Made by a program: the position numbers and the translations under genes. The notes below the pieces were generated by a model. It was not told where the DNA came from. It was given only the letters and a program-made list of their open reading frames with translations, and made no database searches. Shown piece by piece: positions 34,012 to 41,494 of a DNA stretch of 44,084 bases. The first letter of the stretch is position 1. Every line of letters begins with the position of its first letter. Source of the stretch: JAGLQA01 sp023135565 (GTDB lineage Bacteria; Acidobacteriota; Aminicenantia; UBA2199); contig DAOWCY010000035.1 of assembly GCA_030639305.1 (NCBI GenBank), forward strand, positions 1 through 44,084. Direction: 5' to 3'.

Positions 34012-35850
34012 ATGTGCGGAATATGCGGCATTATAAATTTTAACGGCGCGGCAGTGCGGGAGCCGGAACTGCAAGCCATGATGCAGCGCATCAAACACCG
34101 CGGCCCCGACGACCAAGGTATATTTATTTCCGCCGGCCGGGACACCGGGTTCGGGCACGTGCGGCTCAGTATTATCGACCTGTCCGCAGCCGGTCATCAG
34201 CCCATGATCTCGGATGACGACCGTTTCGTTATCGTCTACAACGGCGAAATATACAACTATATCGAACTACGCCGGGAACTCCGGGATAAATACCTTTTCA
34301 AAACCCAAACCGACACCGAAGTGCTGCTCAACGCCTACCGGGAATGGGGAAAAGACTGTTTACACCGGTTTAACGGCATGTTTGCCTTTGTTATTTTCGA
34401 CAAAAAAACAAAGGAAATCTTTGTCGCCCGGGACCGTTTCGGTATCAAACCCTTTTACTACCATCTCGATAAAGACCGGTTTATCTTTGCCTCTGAAATA
34501 CGCGCCCTGCTGCCTTTTCTAAAAGAACGGCAGCCTCATAACCGGGCCATATACGAATACCTAATATACAATCGCACCGACCAGGGGGATTATACTTTTT
34601 TCGAGAACATCAAAAAACTGCCCCACGGCTGCTGCGCGGCAGTGGAAAAGGGAGAACTTAAAATCGAGAAATGGTACGATTTGCCACGGCAGGTTAAAGA
34701 ACCTTTCGCCGCCGCGGAGGAATTTTATGAAGCCCTTACCCGGTCGGTTAAACTTCGCCTGCGCAGCGACGTGCCTGTGGGGGTCTGTTTCAGCGGAGGT
34801 TTAGACTCCTCGAGCATCGTCTCCATCCTGATAAAAGAATGCCGCCGCCGGGACGTTAATACGTTTTCCGCGGTGTATGAAAAAGGGGATGCGGCGGACG
34901 AAAGCGAATTCATCGACGAATACCGGGACCAATTAGATAACATGCATTTTACTCTCCCCACAGCCGAAAGTTTCCTGTCCGAATTAGACCCCTTTATCCG
35001 CTGCCACCCCGAACCCGTGCCTGCCCTGGGCCCCTATGCCCAGTTCAAAGTGATGCAGTCTGCCCGCCGCCATGTCACCGTCACTTTAGACGGGCAGGGC
35101 GCGGATGAGCAATTGGCCGGGTACCATTATTTTTTCGGCGCCCATTTCAAAGGACTGTTACGGAAATTGAAAATACTGGGGCTGGCAGGTGAACTGCTCG
35201 CCTACATGCGTATCCACAAATCCTTTTTGGCCCTCAAGTACCTGGGCTTTTATCTCAGCCCTTCCTTTTTGAAAGAGAAATTAGGAAGCGCATCGAGCCG
35301 CTGTATGGACCCCGGTTTTTACCGCCGGGGCCGGTCTTTTACCCGGTTGGGCAAGGACCTTTTTAGCCCGCGCAGTTTGAACGAATCGCTGCTGCAGCAT
35401 TTCGAGTATAAATTGGAGCATCTTTTAAAATGGGAAGACCTGAACAGCATGTGGCATTCTTTAGAATCGCGGGTGCCTTTTTTGGACCACCACATAGTGG
35501 AGCGCACCCTGACCCTGCCTGCCGGAGAACTTATAGACCGGGGCGTTACCAAAGGTATCCTGCGTCGGGCCATGCGAGGCGTGCTGCCGGAGAAAATACG
35601 TACCCGCCAGGATAAAGTCGGTTTTGCCACCCCCTGGGAGAAGTGGTTCAAAACGCCGGGACTTAAAGATATGGTTAATGACATATTGACGTCGGCGAGT
35701 TTCAGGCAGAGAGGCATTTTTGACCCGGAGAAGTGTTTAAAAGGATTCGAGGATTTCTGCGCCGGGAAAATCCATATGCCCAAAGAGACCTGGAAGTGGA
35801 TCAATTTAGAATTGTGGTTCCGTGCCTTTATCGATGAACCGCCGGTTTGA
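34012..35850 (+). CDS. asnB: Glutamine-hydrolysing asparagine synthase-type amidotransferase
   Basis: A complete 612-residue AsnB-type enzyme with GGAG before the ATG. MCGICGIINF provides the catalytic Cys2; RGPDDQGIF, LSIIDLSAAGHQPM, VYNGEIYNY and RDRFGIKPFYY are the glutaminase-domain motifs. CFSGGLDSSSIVSIL is the pyrophosphatase loop; DGQGADEQLAGY and LESRVPFLDHH follow. In polysaccharide loci such enzymes (for example WbpS-type) amidate uronic acids, which would suit the ManNAc3NAcA-type pathway here. Housekeeping asparagine synthesis remains possible. Confidence 0.85.
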   Translation: MCGICGIINFNGAAVREPELQAMMQRIKHRGPDDQGIFISAGRDTGFGHVRLSIIDLSAAGHQPMISDDDRFVIVYNGEIYNYIELRRELRDKYLFKTQTDTEVLLNAYREWGKDCLHRFNGMFAFVIFDKKTKEIFVARDRFGIKPFYYHLDKDRFIFASEIRALLPFLKERQPHNRAIYEYLIYNRTDQGDYTFFENIKKLPHGCCAAVEKGELKIEKWYDLPRQVKEPFAAAEEFYEALTRSVKLRLRSDVPVGVCFSGGLDSSSIVSILIKECRRRDVNTFSAVYEKGDAADESEFIDEYRDQLDNMHFTLPTAESFLSELDPFIRCHPEPVPALGPYAQFKVMQSARRHVTVTLDGQGADEQLAGYHYFFGAHFKGLLRKLKILGLAGELLAYMRIHKSFLALKYLGFYLSPSFLKEKLGSASSRCMDPGFYRRGRSFTRLGKDLFSPRSLNESLLQHFEYKLEHLLKWEDLNSMWHSLESRVPFLDHHIVERTLTLPAGELIDRGVTKGILRRAMRGVLPEKIRTRQDKVGFATPWEKWFKTPGLKDMVNDILTSASFRQRGIFDPEKCLKGFEDFCAGKIHMPKETWKWINLELWFRAFIDEPPV

Positions 35851-35864
35851 GAACCGCGAAAAAA

Positions 35865-36641
35865 ATGAAAAGGGATTTTACTTTAGAAACCTACAGGCTG
35901 CTGTTGGACGCCGTCCTGGCCGGGAAGTACGCGGTACAGACCACTGCCGGTTTCTTGCAAAAGCCGGAAGACAGGGTGGTTATCCTGCGCCATGACGTGG
36001 ATAAAAGGCCGGGAAACGCCCTGCGCACCGCACGAATCGAAAAAGAACTGGGTCTCCGGGCCACCTATTATTTTAGGGCAGTAAAGCAGAGTTTCAACGA
36101 ACCGGTTATAAACCGGATAGTAGAACTGGGTCACGAATTGGGCTATCATTACGAAGACCTCACCCTGACCCGGGGCGACAAAAAAAAAGCCATCGAGAAC
36201 TTCTCTCTGAATTTAGAACGGCTGCGCTCCCTGGCGCCGGTAAAAACCATCTGCATGCACGGCAGTCCTGTATCGCGCTGGGACAACCGCAAGCTCTGGG
36301 AAGAATACGATTACAGGGATTTCGATATTATCGGTGAGCCCTATTATGACTTAGATTTCAACGAAGTTCTTTACCTCACCGACACCGGACGCAGGTGGAA
36401 CGGTTTTGAAGTAAGTGTCCGGGACAGGGTAGATTCCGCCTACAAAATCGACGCCAAAACCACGGCGGACGTGATCGGCTGCCTGTACCGGGGTGAATTT
36501 TCCGACCGGGTCATGATTAACACCCATCCGCAGCGTTGGGACAATGCGCTGCTGCCCTGGGCAGGGGAATTGGTGATGCAGAACCTGAAAAACATCGTAA
36601 AAAGAATCATCGTTAAAAGTGGGAACAGAGTAAATGTGTGA
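35865..36641 (+). CDS. Polysaccharide deacetylase-like protein (CE4 fold, divergent)
   Basis: A TTG overlapping the previous stop could start it 18 bases earlier, but the ATG is preferred; 258 residues. VVILRHDVDKRPGNAL holds the Asp pair, LGHELGYHYEDLT the His motif and KTICMHGSPVSRW a further motif. HPQRW near the end may supply another ligand. This divergent CE4-like group is frequent in exopolysaccharide loci. It overlaps the next gene by eight bases. Confidence 0.7.
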   Translation: MKRDFTLETYRLLLDAVLAGKYAVQTTAGFLQKPEDRVVILRHDVDKRPGNALRTARIEKELGLRATYYFRAVKQSFNEPVINRIVELGHELGYHYEDLTLTRGDKKKAIENFSLNLERLRSLAPVKTICMHGSPVSRWDNRKLWEEYDYRDFDIIGEPYYDLDFNEVLYLTDTGRRWNGFEVSVRDRVDSAYKIDAKTTADVIGCLYRGEFSDRVMINTHPQRWDNALLPWAGELVMQNLKNIVKRIIVKSGNRVNV

Positions 36642-37950
36642 GAAATACAAAAACTCCCTATACCGGTTACTATTTTTACATTCGTTAATCATCCTGGGGC
36701 TTTTGACCGTTATCGTTATATCGGGATTGGACTACCGCGACCTGCTGCTGCGGGATGACGGTTATTACCGCTGCGCCCGGCAGTTCGTACAAGGCGGCAG
36801 CCTGATGCACCGGCAGTTCGGCCCCCTCCTGCCCCTCCTATATTCTCCACTTTTTATCTTCCCCACCTTTTTACACCCTTTCCTGCGTGTATTCCTGGCT
36901 TTATCTTTTTCCCTGGGCACCCTCGCCCTGCTGATGCACATCGTAAAAGATTACATCACCGGGAAACAATTTTTCCGGGGCGGATTGTTCATCATATTGA
37001 ACCCCCTCTACAACCATTGGATATTACGGTCTTCTCCCGAAATCTACCTAACTTTTTTGCTCGGTCTTTTAATTTTTTTCCTGGTGAAATACAGCAGAAG
37101 CGGTTCGTTTCGGTATTTCCTATATGCAGCAGGCGTATTCGTTACCGGGATATTCGTAAAACCGGCATTTCTTTTGATTCCCTTTGCCCTGCTGCTTTTC
37201 GCCATATTAACAAAATCGAAAAAAATGGCAGTCGCCGCCCTTGTTTTTACCTGTACCGGCATAGGCGGTTACGCGCTTTTCAACCGGGTAACCGCGGCCC
37301 GCACTAACTTCCCCGGCCCCGGGCAAACCGCAAGCCCGCCGGCCAGCCGCGGTTTAAAGCAAACCTACAGCATATACGGCGGCGACTTATTTATATGGAA
37401 CACCTTTCTCACCGATTATCTAATCAAAACCGGCCAATTTCACAAAGGCACCTTAACCTCTTATAAACCCCGCCCCGGCGCAGGTATCTACAGCTCCGGC
37501 GGTTATTTTTATGAAATTAGGAATAAAACGGCCAGGCCCTGGATCGAGAATTATTTCCGCCGCAGGCCCGGCGGCAATTACCTGTGCATGAACCTTTATT
37601 TCATATATGACCGGCCCCTGCTGGTCTTACAGAAATTGGCCGTAAGTCCGCTGCTTTTTTTTTCCTTATCGGGCCGCACCGCGGAATCGGTTTTGATGCT
37701 CTTTGTTACCCTATTTTCACTTTTCTTCGCCCTACCCGGTATAGGACGCGCACTAAAAAAACCCGGGACCAAAAAGGATATATTGCTAATAGTCTTTATT
37801 ATTGCCGGTTTCAGCAGCCTGTACCTAACGACTCATGCCATTGGGCGCTATTCGGTCCCCATACTGCCTTATTTATACATATGGGCGGGAGTCACCCTGT
37901 CAAAATCACCCGCGACTCAACCCGGACACGCCGCAAGAGGCAGCGGGTGA
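36634..37950 (+). CDS. GT-C-like membrane glycosyltransferase
   Basis: A 438-residue polytopic protein with about nine hydrophobic segments. After the first segment comes RDLLLRDDGYYRCARQFVQG, an acidic pair in the first periplasmic loop as in ArnT/PMT-type GT-C enzymes. FKLW-like order is lost, but FVKPAFLLIPFALLLF and HAIGRYSVPILPYLY resemble the later loops. It may add a sugar from a lipid carrier in the periplasm. The last residues (TQPGHAARGSG) are encoded by the dispersed repeat that begins there, so the natural C-terminus may have been changed. Confidence 0.6.
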   Translation: MCEKYKNSLYRLLFLHSLIILGLLTVIVISGLDYRDLLLRDDGYYRCARQFVQGGSLMHRQFGPLLPLLYSPLFIFPTFLHPFLRVFLALSFSLGTLALLMHIVKDYITGKQFFRGGLFIILNPLYNHWILRSSPEIYLTFLLGLLIFFLVKYSRSGSFRYFLYAAGVFVTGIFVKPAFLLIPFALLLFAILTKSKKMAVAALVFTCTGIGGYALFNRVTAARTNFPGPGQTASPPASRGLKQTYSIYGGDLFIWNTFLTDYLIKTGQFHKGTLTSYKPRPGAGIYSSGGYFYEIRNKTARPWIENYFRRRPGGNYLCMNLYFIYDRPLLVLQKLAVSPLLFFSLSGRTAESVLMLFVTLFSLFFALPGIGRALKKPGTKKDILLIVFIIAGFSSLYLTTHAIGRYSVPILPYLYIWAGVTLSKSPATQPGHAARGSG

Positions 37951-38070
37951 GCGTTTTTGATTCTAATTACCAAAAGTTTTGATCAAACTTTTTTAAAAGT
38001 TTGGCCTCCCCGGCAGGGGCCGCCGGAGGCAAAGAGGCTGGGTGCGCCGCACCCCCGTCGGAGGCAAAAA
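37927..38070 (+). repeat. Dispersed modular intergenic repeat, copy R3
   Basis: GGCAGCGGGTGAGCGT, then an AAAAGTTT-TGATC-AAACTTTT hairpin (about 37973-37993), CCCCGGCAGGGGCCGCCGGAGGCA and a GGGTGCGCCGCACCC hairpin ending CGTCGGAGGCA. The modules and their order match the copy near 11671. The last GGAGG (38060-38064) lies six bases before the next start codon and serves as its ribosome binding site. Confidence 0.75.
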
Positions 38071-39087
38071 ATGAATAATTACTACGTCATTAAATATCTC
38101 GACCAGCGCCGGTGGGCGGAGTTCGTATCGAATCATTCGCAGGGGAACATTTTCCAGACCCCGGAGATGTTCGACGTGTTTCGCGCCACTAAAAACAACG
38201 AACCGGTTTTAACCGCCCTTTTAGATAAAAAAAACAACGTTATAGAAGGTCTCTCGGTTTCGTTGATCCAGCGCGAATACAGCGGCGCTGCCGGTAGATT
38301 AACCGCCCGTGCCATCATCCAGGGCGGCCCCCTAATGCGTGAAAACAACCGAGAAAAAGAGTTAACCGGGCTGTTGCTGCGCCATTATAACCGGGAAATA
38401 AAAAGAAAAGCCATCTACTCCCAGTACAGGAATTTTTGGGAACAGGCGGATAGTATCCCGGTTTTTAGGGAGCATGGTTATACCTATGAAGAACATCTTA
38501 ATCTCCACATCGACCTGACCAAAAGCGAAGAGCAGTTGTGGCGGGAAGTCAGTTCTAAAAGGAGAAATGAAATTCGCCGCGCTAAAAAAGAGGGCACCAC
38601 AGTCAAAGAGTTGACCCGGGAAACTGAAATAAAAGAAGCTTATGAAATTTTAAAAGAAGTATACAGCCGGGCGCGGCTGCCGCTGCATGACCGGTCGCTC
38701 TTCAACGCCGCTTATGACATTTTATTTCCTAAAGGAAACATTAAGTTTTTCGGCGCTTTTTATGAAAAAAAGCTTATCGGCGTCATCGTGGTTTTGTGTT
38801 ATAAAGACCGGGTTTACGACTGGTATGCCGGCAGCCGGCGGGAATATTACAAAAAATATCCCAACGATCTTTTGCCCTGGGAAGTTTTTTTGTGGGCCAA
38901 AAAAGCCGGTTACAAACTTTTCGATTTCGGAGGCGCCGGGAAACCCGGCGTACCTTACGGCGTTCGGGATTACAAAAAGCAGTATGGCGGTAGTTTCGTT
39001 AATTTCGGCAGGCATGAGAAGGTGCACAAGCCCCTGCTCATGAAAGCCGCCAAATTAGGTTTAAAACTGTGGCAAAAAATCAAGTAA
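38071..39087 (+). CDS. FemAB/GNAT-like aminoacyl- or acyltransferase
   Basis: The start is the ATG after the repeat-borne GGAGG; earlier in-frame codons only translate the repeat. The 338-residue protein has GNIFQTPEMFDVFRATKNNE, typical of the N-terminal FemAB-like domain. LTKSEEQLWREVSSKRRNEIRRAKKEG, FFGAFYEKKLIGVIVVLCY and DWYAGSRREYYKKYPNDLLPWEVFLWA form the C-terminal acetyltransferase-6 domain. Members near exopolysaccharide genes are thought to attach an amino-acid or acyl group to a sugar. Confidence 0.8.
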   Translation: MNNYYVIKYLDQRRWAEFVSNHSQGNIFQTPEMFDVFRATKNNEPVLTALLDKKNNVIEGLSVSLIQREYSGAAGRLTARAIIQGGPLMRENNREKELTGLLLRHYNREIKRKAIYSQYRNFWEQADSIPVFREHGYTYEEHLNLHIDLTKSEEQLWREVSSKRRNEIRRAKKEGTTVKELTRETEIKEAYEILKEVYSRARLPLHDRSLFNAAYDILFPKGNIKFFGAFYEKKLIGVIVVLCYKDRVYDWYAGSRREYYKKYPNDLLPWEVFLWAKKAGYKLFDFGGAGKPGVPYGVRDYKKQYGGSFVNFGRHEKVHKPLLMKAAKLGLKLWQKIK

Positions 39088-40151
39088 AAGACAAGACCAA
39101 ACGCATATTAATCGACATCGGGCATCCCGGACATGTCCACCTGTTCAAAAACTTCTTCTTCGAGATGAAGGAACGGGGGCATTTCCTCCTAATAACCGTA
39201 AAAGATATCCCCGCAGCCAAACAACTGCTGGGCACCTATGGCATGGAATATATCGATATCGGCGGCAAACCCGCCACAATCATGGGCAAGTTAGTAAACC
39301 AGTTAAAATTCGATTGGAGGCTGAGTAAAATAGTACGCAAAAACAAAATAAACACCGGCGTAGGCAGCTCCATCACCCTGGCCCATGTGTCGAAAATTTC
39401 TCACATGAAATCTTTTGTCTTCGACGATGATGACGCCTCCATACAACCGCTTTTTGCAAAATTTGCCCACCCCTTTGCCGACTACTTAATTTCCCCCGAT
39501 GCCCTGGCCCATGAGCGAAAAAAGAAGAATCATATCGTGTATCCCAGTTACCATGAGCTGGCCTATTTGCACCCCAACCGTTTCAAACCCGACCTCACAG
39601 TCCTAAAAGAGGCGGGTTTAAAACCGGGCGACACATTCTTCGTGATGCGGTTTAATGTGTTTAAAGCCCATCATGATGTGGGCGTCACCGGTCTCACCAA
39701 AGAACAGAAATTAGAATTGGTGCACATTTTAGAAAAAAAAGGAAAAGTATTCATCACCACCGAAGCAGGGATCGAAGCGGAACTCAGCCCTTACCGGCTG
39801 CCCGTTTCTCCGGAAAAGATACACTCGCTGCTTTACTATGCCGCCATGTTCGTAGGCGACAGCCAGACCATGACTTCGGAAGCGTCTGTGTTAGGCACCC
39901 CGGCGGTTAAATGCAACACCCTGGCCGGAAAACTGTCCGTGCCCAACGAAATCGAGAAAAAATACGGCTTGTGTTTCGCTTTTTTGCCCGCGCAGTATCC
40001 CGAGATGGTTGATAAAGTCCGGGAACTGCTCACCGTTCCCCGGCTTAAAGAACAGTGGCGGCAAAAACGGGAAAAAATGCTGGAAGATAAGATCGATGTC
40101 ACCGCTTTTATGGTCAACCTTATAGAGGGGGGCGGCGCCCCCAGCCAATAA
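39069..40151 (+). CDS. DUF354-family glycosyltransferase-like protein
   Basis: A 360-residue protein with GTG start, overlapping the FemAB-like gene by 19 bp. RILIDIGHPGHVHLFKNFFF is the hallmark start of DUF354 proteins. TGVGSSITLAHVSKI, VFDDDDASIQPLFAKFAHPFAD and SLLYYAAMFVGDSQTMTSEASVLGTPAV follow. The fold resembles GT-B epimerase/transferases such as WecB and MurG. The exact activity of the family is not established. It precedes a WecB-like epimerase. Confidence 0.8.
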   Translation: MAKNQVKDKTKRILIDIGHPGHVHLFKNFFFEMKERGHFLLITVKDIPAAKQLLGTYGMEYIDIGGKPATIMGKLVNQLKFDWRLSKIVRKNKINTGVGSSITLAHVSKISHMKSFVFDDDDASIQPLFAKFAHPFADYLISPDALAHERKKKNHIVYPSYHELAYLHPNRFKPDLTVLKEAGLKPGDTFFVMRFNVFKAHHDVGVTGLTKEQKLELVHILEKKGKVFITTEAGIEAELSPYRLPVSPEKIHSLLYYAAMFVGDSQTMTSEASVLGTPAVKCNTLAGKLSVPNEIEKKYGLCFAFLPAQYPEMVDKVRELLTVPRLKEQWRQKREKMLEDKIDVTAFMVNLIEGGGAPSQ

Positions 40152-40221
40152 ATCATCCAAAACGAACACTTCACGTTTAAAAATCTTCTCAAAAAACCAT
40201 ACGCAGCATAAAGTGATTCAA

Positions 40222-41286
40222 ATGAAAAAAATACTATCTATCGTCGGCGCCAGACCCCAATTTATCAAACTGGCCCCCCTGTCACGCAAGTTAAGAGAAA
40301 CCCCCGCCTTCCGGGAAATCATCGTCCATACCGGCCAGCATTATGACAGCAGCCTTTCAGAACTTTTTTTCCAACAGTTAAAAATCCCACAACCCGAGTA
40401 TAACCTTGGTATCGGCTCGGCAAGCCAGGCCCAGCAGACCGGGAAAATGCTGATAGCCTTAGAAGAGGTCTACTTAAAAGAAAAACCCCATTTAGTAATA
40501 GTATTCGGCGACACCAACTCCACCCTGGCCGGCGCTCTCGCCGCCGCTAAAGCGGATATCCCGGTTTTACACATAGAAGCCGGCCTGCGCAGTTACAACC
40601 GGAGTATGCCCGAAGAAATCAACCGGGCAGCAGCCGACCACATATCCGATTTTTTGTTTGCTCCCACCCGCACAGCCGTGGAAAACCTTGAAACCGAAGG
40701 CCTCAAAAAGAGAACCTATCTAACCGGTGACATCATGGTAGACTCTTTACTGGACAATTTACCCACAGCATTAGAAAAATCTTCTTTCCCGGAAAAACTG
40801 GGATTAGAAGAAGACGATTATATGCTGCTTACCCTGCATCGGCCTTATAACGTGGATGACCCGGTCAAACTCGGCGCCATTTTGCGTTTACTGGCCGCGG
40901 TTGAAACGCAGATTCTTTTTCCCGTTCACCCCCGCACACGGAATGTGATCGCCCGGCACAAAATAGATACTCCCGGGAACATTCGTTTAATCGATCCCGT
41001 GGGATACTTAGATTTTATCTGCCTCGAAAAAAAATCCCGAAAAATCATTACCGATTCCGGGGGCATCCAGAAAGAGGCCTATATCCTGGGCAAACCCTGC
41101 ATCACCGTCCGCCCGGAAACCGAGTGGGTAGAAACCGTACAGGAAGGCTGGAACATCTTGGTGAATCCCGAAGATCCCGGCTTTATCGAAAAAGTGACCG
41201 GTTTTTGGCCGCAGGCGCAGCGGGGTGATATTTTCGGCAGTAATGTCGCACACAGGATGGAACAGGAAATCGAGAAATTATTGTGA
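40222..41286 (+). CDS. UDP-GlcNAc 2-epimerase family (WecB/WbpI-like)
   Basis: The ATG giving MKKILSIVGARPQFIKLAPL is chosen over a GTG nine bases upstream; 354 residues. HTGQHYDSSLSELFF, VFGDTNSTLAGALAA, HIEAGLRSYNRSMPEEINR, TLHRPYNVDD (family: HRxEN) and ITDSGGIQKEA are the family motifs. It should invert C2 of UDP-GlcNAc or, as WbpI does, of UDP-GlcNAc3NAcA. The presence of WbpB-, WbpE- and WbpD-like genes favours the latter. Confidence 0.85.
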   Translation: MKKILSIVGARPQFIKLAPLSRKLRETPAFREIIVHTGQHYDSSLSELFFQQLKIPQPEYNLGIGSASQAQQTGKMLIALEEVYLKEKPHLVIVFGDTNSTLAGALAAAKADIPVLHIEAGLRSYNRSMPEEINRAAADHISDFLFAPTRTAVENLETEGLKKRTYLTGDIMVDSLLDNLPTALEKSSFPEKLGLEEDDYMLLTLHRPYNVDDPVKLGAILRLLAAVETQILFPVHPRTRNVIARHKIDTPGNIRLIDPVGYLDFICLEKKSRKIITDSGGIQKEAYILGKPCITVRPETEWVETVQEGWNILVNPEDPGFIEKVTGFWPQAQRGDIFGSNVAHRMEQEIEKLL

Positions 41287-41312
41287 AAAAAAACGTAAAA
41301 ATGTGGTATAAT
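41284..41312 (+). promoter_or_regulatory. Extended -10 promoter near the end of the locus
   Basis: TGGTATAAT (41304-41312) is a perfect extended -10; the -35 is weak (TGAAAA, 17 bases upstream). It lies between the epimerase stop and a small ORF, and would give the initiating sugar transferase a separate promoter. Confidence 0.55.
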
Positions 41313-41362
41313 GTTACCTTAACTAACAAAAAACACCGAAAAACTGTAACAGGATGTGGCTC

Positions 41363-41494
41363 ATGACAAAAGAGGGATTTATCGAAAAAATAACAGGCAC
41401 ACGCGCCCTGTTAAAGAGGGATGCGGCTAACCTGGAAAAAACGCTGACGAAAGAACAAAAATATGGAAAAAAATGGAAATTAATACCGATTTAG
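41363..41494 (+). CDS. Small ORF, 43 aa, upstream of the initiating transferase
   Basis: ATG eight bases after AGGA encodes 43 residues, rich in Lys and Glu (MTKEGFIEKITGTRALLKRD is the first part), with no Cys and no membrane segment. Its stop lies 21 bp inside the sugar transferase gene. It might be a leader peptide that couples translation, or a chance ORF. No family is recognised. Confidence 0.35.
   Translation: MTKEGFIEKITGTRALLKRDAANLEKTLTKEQKYGKKWKLIPI

Noticed and set aside
37957..38070. N-terminal extension of the FemAB-like protein and, similarly, of the GHMP kinase at 11695
   Set aside because: The extra residues are translated repeat sequence (Pro/Arg/Gly-rich); the GGAGG-preceded ATGs give the family's normal N-termini.
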